Below the pieces are notes generated by a model. The model saw only the letters and a program-made list of their open reading frames with translations, was not told the DNA's origin and made no database searches. The position numbers and the translations under genes are program-made. From assembly GCF_033115175.1 (NCBI RefSeq), contig NC_084833.1, positions 53,530,716-53,594,715 on the forward strand: 64,000 nucleotides of DNA, given 5' to 3'. The stretch comes from Lepus europaeus (Eukaryota > Chordata > Mammalia > Lagomorpha > Leporidae). Shown piece after piece: positions 55,820 through 64,000 of the stretch; the first letter of the stretch is position 1; every line of letters begins with the position of its first letter.

Positions 55820-56375
55820 TTTTATTCATTTATTTATTTTATCTTTTATTTAATGAATATAAATTTCCAAAGTACAGCTTATGGATTACAATGGCTCCCC
55901 CCCCCCATAACTTCCCTCCCACCCGCAACCCTCCCCTTTCCCGCTCGCTCTCCCCTTCCATTCACATCAAGATTCATTTTCAATTCTCTTTATATACAGA
56001 AAATCAGTTTAGTATATATAAAGATTTCAACAGTTTGCCCTCACATAGCAACACAAAGTGAAAAATACTGTTGGAGTACTAGTTATAGCATTAAATCACA
56101 ATGTACAGCACATTAAGGACAGAGATCCTACATGATATTTTTTTAAGAATTGATTAATTTTCTATGCAATGTCCAATTTAACACCAAGTTTTTTTTTTCA
56201 TTTTCAATTATCTTTATATACAGAAGATCGAGTCAGTATATACTAAGTAAAGATTTCATCAGTTTGCACCCACACAGAAACACAAAGTGTAAAAATACTG
56301 TTTCAGTACTAGTTATAGCATCACTTCACATTGGACAACCCATTAAGGACAGATCCCACATGGGACGTAAACAGA
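55820..56375 (-). mobile_element. lagomorph L1 3'UTR fragment with internal tandem module
   Basis: The T-rich left end is the complement of an A-tail, so the element runs on the minus strand and is 5'-truncated. After a pyrimidine-rich stretch, a block of about 170 bp occurs twice, near 55967-56135 and 56190-56365. Both copies carry the phrases ACTAGTTATAGCAT and CATTAAGGACAGA. The fragment shares wording with the 27.7-28.4 kb L1 fragment, supporting one L1 3'UTR lineage. It lies only ~0.4 kb from the GALNT18 CpG island. Confidence 0.75.
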
Positions 56376-56699
56376 ATTCTGTTCAGGTGCTGAGAAGTGG
56401 GTGTCCAGCAGAAGTGAGCACTTGCTCCGCCAACAGTCACAAGGTGCCCTGTGCCATCAGGGATAGGTCTCTCCTGCCCAGCAGCAGTGACCACAGGCCC
56501 GGGGGTCTCACGGTTCATTCAGAGAGAGCTAATTCTCCTCCCCCAGCCCCAGGGGCATTTCCAGGCAGAGCTGTCCAGTGCACCGGGAAGGACACCTGGG
56601 GTTGCAGGACCCACAGCTGTGCTCTGGGAGCTGCGCAGACTTGACAATGAAAATCTAGATGGGGCAAAAGCTGCGGGAGGTGGGAGAGGGGCTGCCCAG
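56376..56699. other. CpG-island shore between L1 fragment and island
   Basis: Moderately GC-rich low-copy sequence joins the L1 3'UTR remnant to the CpG island. I see no ORF of note or recognised element. Confidence 0.5.
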
Positions 56700-57102
56700 A
56701 GACAGCTTAGCGGTGCTGCTAAGAGATTCCCGGTGGGTCGGCTCCCAGACGGACGGTGGCCGAGTCTGGAGACACCGGGAAGCTGCGGCCAGAGGCCGGC
56801 GGACAGGGGGGAGGCCGAGGAAGGGGAGGACGCCCAGAGGTCCCGCCCCTGCTCGCTGGCCGCCTGCGTCCCGACAACTAGCAACTGGGTCTCCGCGTGG
56901 GCTGGTGGGACCCGCGCGAGACACGCAGCAAGCCAGGCAGGGATTCCTGCGCGAGGGCGCGCGCTGAACTGCCCCGCGAGGCGGAATCTGCCCACCCAGG
57001 GGCCGGGCCCAGCGGCGCGCCCTCTCGAGCAGCTTCGGGTCCCGGGCAGCCGGCGCGGGTGCGGCGCCGCCCGGCGCGGGCGGAGGCTCCGGCTCGCCCC
57101 TC

Positions 57103-57123
57103 GGGGGCGGGGGGCGGGGGCGG
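57103..57123 (+). promoter_or_regulatory. clustered GC boxes (Sp/KLF-type)
   Basis: Three overlapping GGGGCGG-type motifs sit about 200 bp upstream of the likely initiation zone. The motifs are visible; Sp1/KLF binding is inferred from the consensus. The tract also has four G-runs, so quadruplex formation is possible. Confidence 0.6.
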
Positions 57124-57219
57124 CTGGCAGGTGGGGCCCGGGGGCCGGACTCCGCCTCCCTGCGCCCTCCCCGTTGGTCGGCGGCCGCCCAGCCCCGGCC
57201 CCTCTCCGGAGCCGGAGCG

Positions 57220-57230
57220 CGATTGGTGGC
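57220..57230 (-). promoter_or_regulatory. inverted CCAAT box (NF-Y-like)
   Basis: CGATTGGTGGC reads as an inverted CCAAT box with good flanks for NF-Y. It lies about 50-90 bp before the CCG-rich tract where transcription probably starts, a typical NF-Y distance in CpG-island promoters. Confidence 0.5.
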
Positions 57231-57280
57231 GGCGCGTGTCGCTCGGAGGGGGCCGGGCCGCTCGGCGCCGCTGCTCGCCC

Positions 57281-57309
57281 CGCCGCCGCCGCGCCGCCGC
57301 CGCCGCCGT
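57281..57309 (+). repeat. CCG trinucleotide tract in promoter/leader
   Basis: An almost pure run of CCG units, interrupted once by GCG, lies between the inverted CCAAT box and the first upstream ATG. It may be just upstream of, or inside, the transcribed leader. The tract is short here but belongs to a polymorphism-prone class. Confidence 0.85.
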
Positions 57310-57360
57310 CCTCTCAGCAGCGCGGGCCGGTCGGACCGCCGAGGCAGCCGGCGCCCGGCG

Positions 57361-57447
57361 ATGGGAAGCGGCGCGGCCGCGGACCCAGGCTGTGACAAAG
57401 TTTCCCAGACGCGCGTGCCGGGGCTCGCGGCTGCCGGCCACCCGTGA
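57361..57447 (+). CDS. candidate upstream ORF 1 in GALNT18 leader (28 codons)
   Basis: An ATG in good context (G at -3, G at +4) opens a 28-codon frame, MGSGAAADPGCDKVSQTRVP through to TGA, that ends 261 nt before the main ATG. It would be translated only if transcription starts before 57361, which the promoter layout suggests but does not prove. No protein family is recognised. Reinitiation downstream is possible given the distance. Confidence 0.4.
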   Translation: MGSGAAADPGCDKVSQTRVPGLAAAGHP

Positions 57448-57689
57448 CCGCTCCAGGATTTTTAATTTGGAAGAAAAATCCACCTCGTTCTCTTTGTCAA
57501 GCTCTCTGTCCGGGTGGGCAGCGGCGGGAGCTGCAAACTTGGGCACGGCGGCTCCGCAGCCAGCGGGCCGGGCTTTGGAGGACCTTGGGACGCAGGTGCT
57601 GAGGCGCCCGGCGGCCCCGGACGTGCTAGGGGGTGTGAGCGCGGGAGAGTCCGGGGCGCGCGACCAGGAGGGTTCCCCGGGAGCTCTAT

Positions 57690-57899
57690 ATGGAGGAGGG
57701 AGCCCAGAATGGTGTGCACCAGGAAGACCAAAACTTTGGTGTCCACCTGCGTGATCCTGAGCGGCATGACCAACATCATATGCCTGCTCTACGTGGGCTG
57801 GGTCACCAACTACATCGCCAGCGTGTATGTGCGGGGGCAGGAGCCGGCGCCCGAAAAGAAGCTGGAGGAAGACAAAGGGGACACTCTGAAGATCATTGA
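57690..57899 (+). CDS. candidate upstream ORF 2 overlapping the GALNT18 start (69 codons, out of frame)
   Basis: An ATG 19 nt before the main start is in the +1 frame relative to the enzyme. It opens a frame (MEEGAQNGVHQEDQ...) that ends at TGA 57897-57899, still inside exon 1. Context is weaker than the main start (T at -3, G at +4). Ribosomes could therefore scan past, but any that start here would miss the enzyme start. No domain is recognised and the peptide may have no function. Confidence 0.4.
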   Translation: MEEGAQNGVHQEDQNFGVHLRDPERHDQHHMPALRGLGHQLHRQRVCAGAGAGARKEAGGRQRGHSEDH

Positions 57900-57943
57900 G
57901 CGACTGGACCACCTGGAGAATGTCATCAAGCAGCACATCCAAG
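57709..57943 (+). CDS. GALNT18: GALNT18 first coding exon (polypeptide N-acetylgalactosaminyltransferase 18), partial
   Basis: The family are Golgi type II membrane proteins related to the GalNAc-transferases that start mucin-type O-glycosylation; GALNT18 is a member of the less active GALNT9-like subgroup (family knowledge). The exon encodes 78 residues plus one base of codon 79. It begins MVCTRKTKTLVSTCVILSGM, which I recognise as the GALNT18 N terminus. Visible parts are a short basic cytosolic tail (residues 1-9), one hydrophobic anchor (about 10-36), and a charged lumenal stem with a heptad-like helix near 57-78 (KIIERLDHLENVIKQHIQ). The catalytic GT-A and ricin-type lectin domains lie in later exons outside the window. 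The start is chosen because it has a strong Kozak context (A at -3, G at +4), matches the known N terminus, and the frame has a stop at 57463-57465 with no other in-frame ATG between. The exon ends CAAG|GTACTG; the split codon G|AG would give the Glu expected next. Confidence 0.95.
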
Positions 57944-57949
57944 GTACTG
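57944..57949 (+). other. splice donor of GALNT18 exon 1
   Basis: The sequence AAG|GTACTG matches the mammalian 5' splice-site consensus at the exon-side AG and the intronic GT. A phase-1 junction here gives the codon G|AG that continues the known protein. Confidence 0.85.
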
Positions 57950-60288
57950 GCGCCCCGGGAAACTTGGGCCGCCCACGAGGCCGGGGAGTGCCCAGTGCCA
58001 CGCGGGGTGCGCCGGGGCGGGTGCGCGTGCAGCCGGCCACCGCGGGGCCCCGGGACGGCAGATGCGTGGTGGTGGTGGTAGGGCTGCGTGTGCGCTCTGG
58101 TTGGCGTACGGGACCGGCCGTGGCCGTGGCCGTGCGCGGAGCTGCCCGCGCGGGTGTGTGCAGGTAGCTGTCGCTGTGGGGGCGCGCTGCGCACGTGTCC
58201 CAGGGTGCTGCTCGCGGGCACTCGAGATGGCACGCGAGTCCATCTCGTAGTGTGTGTGCGTGTGAGTGTGTAGGAGCCACAAGGCAAAGGAGCTCGTGTG
58301 GCCACTGTCAGGGACCGGCGAGATGCCAGCGCGGACCCTCAGGCTGCGGGACAAGCCGGGCCAGGGAGGTTGCATTGCTTGCTGCGCTGGGTCGGTGGGC
58401 CACTGGGAACGCAGTGTGTGTGGGTAGGTGGGTGTGTGGGTGTCTGTGGCTGGAAGGCTGCTTAAACCTAAAGTGGTTTTGCACCGCAGCCCGCGGAGCC
58501 AGGACCCCTCTCCAGGAGCAGGTGTCAAGGCTGGGAAGAAGCCCAGGTCAGGAGCTCCGTCTGCAGCGGTGGCGCCTCCGCCCAGGACCTGGAGAACACG
58601 CCCGGGGCTGCGCCTTCGCGGCGGAGCGGCCCGGGACCAGTGAAGGCCGAGCCCTCCGGTAGTTCACTCCCAGGCCCAGCGAGCGGCCGGGGCAGGTCGG
58701 ACCGACCGGCGCGGGGTGGCCCAGGAGTCAGAGGCTGTGCCCTGTGGGCGCGCTCCAGGCCAGCGCGGGGTTCCAGAGGGAGGGCGGGATGCGGCGCTCT
58801 GGATTCTGAGGCGACCGGATCTGAAGAGCCGTGGGAGGGAGAGGCGAGAGGCGGCGTTCTGCGCGCGAGCTCCGGTGCCGGCCCCCCGCGCACCTCTCCC
58901 GTTCACACTGCTTTTTCTGCACGTCCCTGCGCCCCGGTGTTCCGGTGTGTTAGCGTCCTAGGGGCAGAGCCCAAGCTGGTTCACCTGTGAACCCTGCAGG
59001 CCCGACAGACGGCGTGCAGCGCACGGCAGAGCTTGGCACGCTGAAGGCTGCCTCCCCCAGGAGCCCTGTCTCGTTCACACGTGGCTGTCTGCCTTGCAAC
59101 CCTTGCACCTGCTGCCCTTGCCCCCGTCGGGACTGATGCTCTGCCTGAATTTGGCGTGTCCTGCCCCGTGATGGAACAGTTTCTTCCCAGGGGAGGTTGG
59201 GGTCGGAGCAGGGGAGCCGTCTGGGTCCGCTTTGCTCCCTGACCGATGTGAGTTAAGAACAGGCTTCCCCAGGAGAGCAGACCTATGCCACTTTCTTCTT
59301 CAGACCTGCTTCCCCCTCTGCATCTGGCCCTGGCTGTGGTGGGCCAGGTTGTCTTGCCGTGGGTGCCTGGAGCTGCTGTCTCTTCCTTGTCATTTCCCAC
59401 GCCCTGCCCTGGGTCCGGATGGACAGTTATCAGCTCTAGAAGTGGGTGTTCGCCCCAGGGCGGTGGGGGATGGTTCCCTGGGAGGCACAAGGCCATGCCC
59501 TCCTTCCATGTCTGCACTTTGCCAACAGGTTTTGAGAGGTTTCTGTTCAGATTCCGCTTGTGTGTACGTGTTCCTGGGAAATGATTCTCTCCTGGGAGGA
59601 GGGGAGGGGGTGGGCTGGGTCCCGCTTTGGGCGGTGTTGAGGGGATGTTATTAATCCGTGAGCTTCTCCCAGGGTGAGCCCCTATTACGTTGGCTGTGGA
59701 TCGTGCCACGTAATTTATGAGGCTGTGCGTGAAAACAAGCGCGGTGGTGAAGTTCAAAGGGAGCCTTTGTGATTTTCTCAGAGGGAACCTTTAACTGTGT
59801 ATTGTTCAGGAGACGAGTAAGAAAAGAGCAGGATCCGTAACACGCGTGCCAGTCCAGTTCTCTTGTATGCGTGCAATGGCTCCTGTGGATGTTCAGTCTC
59901 AGGACACAAAGGCCAAACCCACAGCCTGGAGGTGGGTGGGAAAGGGGCAGTGACTTGGTGAAGACCACAAATGAGGCAGAAGTTGGGTGGTTGTGCTGTG
60001 ATGGTGTGGCAGTGATTGACAGCTCCCTGCAAGGTGCTGGAGTGCTCTTCCCTCTCCCCCAGTGACCCGGATTTTAGAAAGACAGATAAGGAGCCCCTGG
60101 GACTGGTCAAGGGTAGCTCTCGAAGGCAGAGGGCAGAAAGGGACCATACACTAGACTCCTGTACTGGGTGATAGAGGTTGATTCTATGTAGTCCGCTGTC
60201 AAAGTCCCTCTAGTCAGCAGAGCCTATTGAATAATCCTGTTTACTTGGCTGAGCTGAGACAAATAAGAGGCAATAGTAAGAAGGAGGG

Positions 60289-60613
60289 GCCCGGCACCGT
60301 GGCTCATTTGGTTAATCCTCCGCCTGCAGTGCCGGCATCCCATATGGGTGCTGGGTTCTAGTCCCTGCTGCTCCTCTTCCAGTCCAGCTCTCTGCTGTGG
60401 CCTGGGAGGGCAGTGGAGGATGGCCCAAGTGCTTGGGCGCCTGCACCCCCATAGGAAACCAGGAAAAAGCACCTGGCTCCTGGGTTTGGATCAGCACAGC
60501 GCCGGCCATAGCGGCCATTTAGGGGATGAACCAATGGAAGGAAGACCTTTCTCTCTGTCTCTCTCTCTCGTTGTCTGTAACTCTACCTGTCAAATAATTA
60601 AATAAAATCTTTT
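60289..60613 (+). mobile_element. C-repeat (CSINE2-like) in GALNT18 intron 1
   Basis: Forward element from GGGCCCGGCACCGTGGCTCA to AATTAAATAAAATCTTTTAA. Near-perfect 14-bp flanks AATAGTAAGAAGGA and AATAATAAGAAGGA are its target duplications. Confidence 0.95.
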
Positions 60614-60638
60614 AAAAAAATAATAAGAAGGAAAAATT

Positions 60639-60963
60639 GGCCGGCGCTGCAGCTCACTAGGCTAATCCTCCTCCTGCAGCACCGACACCCTGGGTTCTAG
60701 TCCCGGTTGGGGCACCGGTTCTGTCCTGGTTGCTCCTCTTCCAGTCCAGCTCTCTGCTGTGGCCCAGGAGGGCAGTGGAGGATGGCCCAAGTGCTTGTGC
60801 CCTGCACCTGCATGGGAGACCAGGAGGAAGCACCTGGCTCCTGGCTTCGGATCGGCACAGCGCGCCGGCTGTAGCGGCCATTTGGGGGGTGAACCAAAGG
60901 AAGGAAGACCTTTCTCTCTCTTTCTCTCTCTCTCACTGTCTAACTGCCTGTAAAAAAAAAAAA
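60639..60963 (+). mobile_element. C-repeat (CSINE2-like) with 11-bp TSD in GALNT18 intron 1
   Basis: Forward element from GGCCGGCGCTGCAGCTCACT to an A-tail. AAGGAAAAATT occurs at 60628-60638 and 60964-60974. It begins 25 bp after the previous copy, in the same orientation. Confidence 0.95.
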
Positions 60964-60984
60964 AAGGAAAAATTATATAGCACC

Positions 60985-61205
60985 TGTTATACACTGGACC
61001 CTCTTCTATATGCTTTCCATGTGTTGACTATTTACTATACACAGCCCTGTGAGGTAGGTGATAATAGCCCCATTCGACAGATGTGGAAACCAAGGCCCGG
61101 AGAGGTTCCATGAGTTGTCTAGGGTCACACCACTGGTTCTTGGTAGTAAAGGGGTTTAAACACAGCTAGTGTGGCTTCAGAGTCTAAATTCCTAACCACG
61201 TGCTC
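60985..61205 (-). mobile_element. MIR SINE fragment in intron 1
   Basis: ACAGCCCTGTGAGGTAGGTG, CCATTCGACAGATGTGGAAA and GTCTAGGGTCACACCACTGG follow reverse MIR. Confidence 0.6.
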
Positions 61206-62152
61206 TGCTCTCTCCTGGGACCCCCAGGTGAGAAGAGTTCCTTGGAACCAGTTGATGACGGTGGAAATGAGTGTGAGAGTTAAGACTTCAGAGGACGGCT
61301 GGGGGGCGATGGCGTCGGCATCGACACCATTTCCCACTCGGAGATGCTGTCCATAGAAGGACTCAGGAGGCTCAGGGTTTGGTTTGGTTTCCTGGCAAGA
61401 GGCAGAGGTGCCATTCACCTCGTGTTTGTTGCGCACCCTGACGTGTTCTGCAGAGAGTAGGCGTTGGATGGGTGAGTGGGTGAATGAGAGAGTACTCCGG
61501 GCAGAGGCCTGGTGCACCAAATAGTCATTAATGAGAGCATTACCTTCTGCAAAGAACATGTTTTGCTCCAGAGGCGTGCTCAGGTTCCTCTTTCCGGAGG
61601 AAGGAAAGTTGTCCCGGAAGCTGCAAATGTCACAAAATGTTCCGCAGGATGTTCAGAAGGACTTGCAATTAGAAGAGGCTTTGGAGCGTCACCCTAGAGG
61701 TCTGTTCTCGTCATGACTGAAAAGTTTATTTTCCTCTTGGGGGTTGCAGTGATATTTCATTTTAATTTGTTTTCTGATTGAATGATTTAATTAGATGGTG
61801 TTTGAGAATCTCTTGGGAATGTAAATTGCAGTTTTGAGATTTTTTTCCCCCAACCAAATAGCTGTTAAACGAGAGGGTAGAAAACTTCAAATTTTTTTTT
61901 TTTTTTAAAAAAGCATCCTGATAGCTTGGAAACACAAAATACATGTCATTACAGGTTTGGTCCTAGGAGGAGAAAGATCAGATGGGTGAGACAGGCGGGG
62001 GAGGTAGAGAGTTTGCTGAAGAAGACCCAAGTGTTGGAGAACTTAGGGGAATGGAATTGCTAATTCACTGTTAAAAGCAAAAATGACTCTCCTTTTTCTG
62101 ATTAGGATCTTGTTGAATCTAGAAAATAATGTGCTAATGTTAAGAAAAAAAA
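61206..62152. other. intron 1 low-copy sequence
   Basis: No exon or repeat recognised. The frame at 61125-61559 (minus) overlaps the MIR at one end and has no domain. Confidence 0.45.
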
Positions 62153-62453
62153 ATTGTTTACTTTCATTTTATTTGAAAGGCAGAGAGGCAGAAATCTCCC
62201 ATCCATTGGTTTGCTTCCCCAAAGTCTGCAACAACTAGGGCTGGACCAGCTGAAGCCTGGAGCCCAGAACTCAGTCTGGTCTCCCACATGGGCAACATGG
62301 ACCCAAGTCATTGAGCCACAGTTACCGATACCTTCAAGGGTGCACAGTAGCAGGAAGCTGAAATTGGAAGTGGAGCCCAGACTCAAACCAGACATTCTGA
62401 CTTAGGATGTGGGCACCCCAAGTGACAGTTACCACTGCACCAAACGTCTACCC
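62153..62453 (-). mobile_element. C-repeat (CSINE), old, in intron 1
   Basis: Reverse element from TTGTTTACTTTCATTTTATT to GCACCAAACGTCTACCCC. Confidence 0.8.
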
Positions 62454-62561
62454 CACAGAAAATATTGTAAAATGTATAAAATTGTCCGTAATTCATTCTG
62501 CCCTAATAACTATTTTGCATTTTGAATATTCTTTACTAGCCTTGTCTATTTGCCTCTGCAG

Positions 62562-62884
62562 TTTTTTTTTTTTTTTTACAAGATTGATTTATTTATTGGA
62601 AAGGCAGAGTTACAGAGAGGCAGAGGCTGAGAGAGAGAGAAGTCTTCCATCCACTGGTTCACTCCCCAGATGGCCTCAACAGCTGGATGTGCGCTGATCT
62701 GAAGCCAGTAGCCAGGAGCCTCTTCTGGGTCTCCACATGGGTACAAGGGCCCAAGGACTTGAGCCATCTTCTGCTGCTTTTCCAGGCCATAGCAGATAAC
62801 TGGATTGGAAGTGGAGCAGCTGGGACTCAAACCGGTGTTCATATGGGATGCTGGCTTTACCCACTATGCCACAGTGCCAGCCCC
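62562..62884 (-). mobile_element. C-repeat (CSINE) in intron 1
   Basis: Reverse element from poly(T) and AGATTGATTTATTTATTGGA to TGCCACAGTGCCAGCCCC. The right edge is almost contiguous with the next copy. Confidence 0.9.
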
Positions 62885-62889
62885 CTGAA

Positions 62890-63220
62890 GTTTTTTTTTT
62901 TTTTTTAAGGTTTATTTGCTTATTTGAAAGGCAGAGTGACAGAGAGAGAGAGAGAGAGAGAGAGGTCTTCCATCCACTGGTCAGCTCCCCAAATGGCTGC
63001 AACAGCTAGGGCTGGGCCATACCAGAGCTAGAAACTTGGAACTCCATCCAGGTCTCCCACAAGGGTGGCAGAGGCCCAAGCACTTGGGCCATCATCTGTT
63101 GCCTTCTCAGATGTATTACCAGGGAGCTGGATTGTAAGTGGAGCAGCCAGGACTCTAACAGGTGCTGGTACAGGATGCTGGTGTCGCAAGTGGCAGCTTA
63201 ACTACAATGCTTGCCCCTGC
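62890..63220 (-). mobile_element. C-repeat (CSINE) in intron 1
   Basis: Reverse element from poly(T) and AGGTTTATTTGCTTATTTGA, through (GA)n at 62941-62962, to ACTACAATGCTTGCCCCTGC. Confidence 0.9.
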
Positions 63221-64000
63221 CCCCATATTTTAAAATCATAGTTATGATTTATGTGTAATCTTGTAGTCTGCCCTTTTTAAATTTTCTTTTTGTTAGGAGC
63301 ATTTTTTCATGTTTGCTACATAGTTTCCTGGCTCCACATTTAGTTGCTGGGGATGTAATCTGGGCCAGGCTCTGCACTGGGGCAGTAGTCGGGGGTCACG
63401 ATGGTCGGAGCCACTCTCAGTCCATGTGGTCCAGTGTTGCTGGCAAAGGACAATGGGTTCCTCTCTTCCACACGGCCCGCTCATGAAATCCCGGTCAGAG
63501 AGGAGAAGGAAGGGGAATGTTGCAAACAGGCATTAAACGATTGTGTTTTAAAATTATGTGATTAAAGCATCTGGTTTTCATGTAGGTTCACGTGCCAGTT
63601 CTTTGATGTCAGGCCAGAGCACTGACTTTGGGGTGAATTGCCGATCGGTATTCGGCTCATCTTCCTGGCACAAACTGCTCCTATGACGTCCTGTTTACCA
63701 AGTCTGATTCTAGTTCTGTTTTCTTTAAAATTCTCTGGGAGCTGAAAGGTACTAATGATGGTATCTCTGTACAGTAGCCTAGTTTTTTTGTGATCTTTGT
63801 TTGACCTTTTGCAGTAATTTTTCTCACATGTAATTTGACTGCGATGTCAGGGACAACCTTGCTTAAAGTCTTACCAAAGCATTTAAATTAATTTTCTTAG
63901 AAACAGCAACTCTCATCGTTTTAGCAGTCAGATTTCATATATAATTAAATTGGGTGGTTACAGTGACAAGTCCAAATGGTGTAAACATGTCTGGGAACCA
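63221..64000. other. intron 1 low-copy sequence
   Basis: AT-rich, with no exon-like frame or named repeat. CATAGTTATGATTTATGTGT near 63240 may be an old repeat trace. Confidence 0.4.

Larger units (their letters stand above)
56700..58900. promoter_or_regulatory. CpG island spanning GALNT18 promoter, leader and exon 1
   Basis: CpG density and GC content rise sharply at about 56.7 kb and fall off near 58.9 kb. The flanks on both sides are ordinary CpG-poor DNA. The island contains GC boxes, an inverted CCAAT box, a CCG-rich run and the first coding exon, and has no convincing TATA box at a useful distance. This is the usual layout of a dispersed-initiation CpG promoter. The boundaries are by eye. 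Confidence 0.9.
57944..64000 (+). other. GALNT18: GALNT18 intron 1, 5' portion
   Basis: The sequence after the donor GTACTG is intronic. The first ~1 kb is still CpG-rich. Beyond that there are C-repeats, a MIR and low-copy DNA. No second exon with the expected continuation of the stem region was found, which fits the very long first intron known for this gene in other mammals. The open frame running on past the donor to 58167 is read-through into CpG-rich intron. Confidence 0.85.

Noticed and set aside
56451..57395. 314-codon plus-strand frame upstream of GALNT18
   Set aside because: GC-rich chance frame; it crosses the promoter motifs and CCG tract, and its composition is low-complexity Gly/Ala/Pro/Arg.
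57681..57693. CTCTATATGG as a TATA box
   Set aside because: It is only about 20-25 bp upstream of the main ATG. It would leave almost no leader and lies inside the CpG-island transcript.
57514..57708. In-frame N-terminal extension of GALNT18 (open frame back to 57466)
   Set aside because: The only possible starts are non-ATG (GTG at 57514). The ATG at 57709 has a strong context and matches the known N terminus and membrane-anchor position.
57944..58167. Read-through of the GALNT18 frame past exon 1
   Set aside because: It follows a consensus splice donor, loses family similarity at once and becomes low-complexity.
56878..58305. 475-codon open frame on the minus strand across the CpG island
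   Set aside because: Long frames are expected by chance in very GC-rich DNA because stop codons are rare. The translation is low-complexity, rich in Pro/Arg/Ala, and runs antisense through the GALNT18 exon with no domain or splice logic.

Overview
This window is mammalian nuclear DNA, almost certainly from a lagomorph (rabbit or hare). The main evidence is about 28 copies of the tRNA-derived lagomorph C-repeat (CSINE). These copies carry a Pol III B-box-like GGTTCTAGTCC, a CT-rich 3' body and an A-tail, and several are flanked by perfect 11-16 bp target-site duplications. Two L1 3'UTR fragments of a type I associate with rabbit, plus ordinary mammalian MIR, L2, MaLR LTR, Tigger-like and ancient L1 remnants, fit this.

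Only one protein-coding gene is supported. A CpG island at about 56.7-58.9 kb holds the promoter, 5' leader and first coding exon of GALNT18 (polypeptide N-acetylgalactosaminyltransferase 18-like) on the + strand. The exon starts at 57709 and ends at a consensus splice donor at 57943/57944. The rest, 57944-64000, is the beginning of intron 1. The predicted leader has two upstream ATGs: a 28-codon uORF (57361-57447), and an out-of-frame uORF starting 19 nt before the main start and overlapping most of the exon (57690-57899).

Positions 1 to about 56.7 kb look intergenic. I found no exon chain, processed pseudogene, functional tRNA or other RNA gene there. Region by region: 0-14 kb is mostly low-copy DNA with scattered C-repeats, MIRs, one Tigger-like transposon and a 60-bp tandem duplication. 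15-16.6 kb has two MLT1-like LTRs, one split by an L1. 17.6-20.1 kb is a decayed L2 with a remnant of its reverse-transcriptase YADD motif, interrupted by younger insertions. 24-33 kb is a composite of old L1 pieces in both orientations, with nested C-repeats and one young L1 3' fragment. 34-48 kb is mostly low-copy, with MaLR LTRs (one head-to-head pair), MIR and L2. 48-56 kb is C-repeats, MIR/L2 and a young L1 3'UTR ending about 0.4 kb before the CpG island.

I found no novel multi-gene system. The most informative observations are the uORF layout of the GALNT18 leader, the CCG-rich promoter tract, and several nested or duplicated repeat structures that give relative insertion ages. Repeat family names come from remembered consensus sequences, not a database search.
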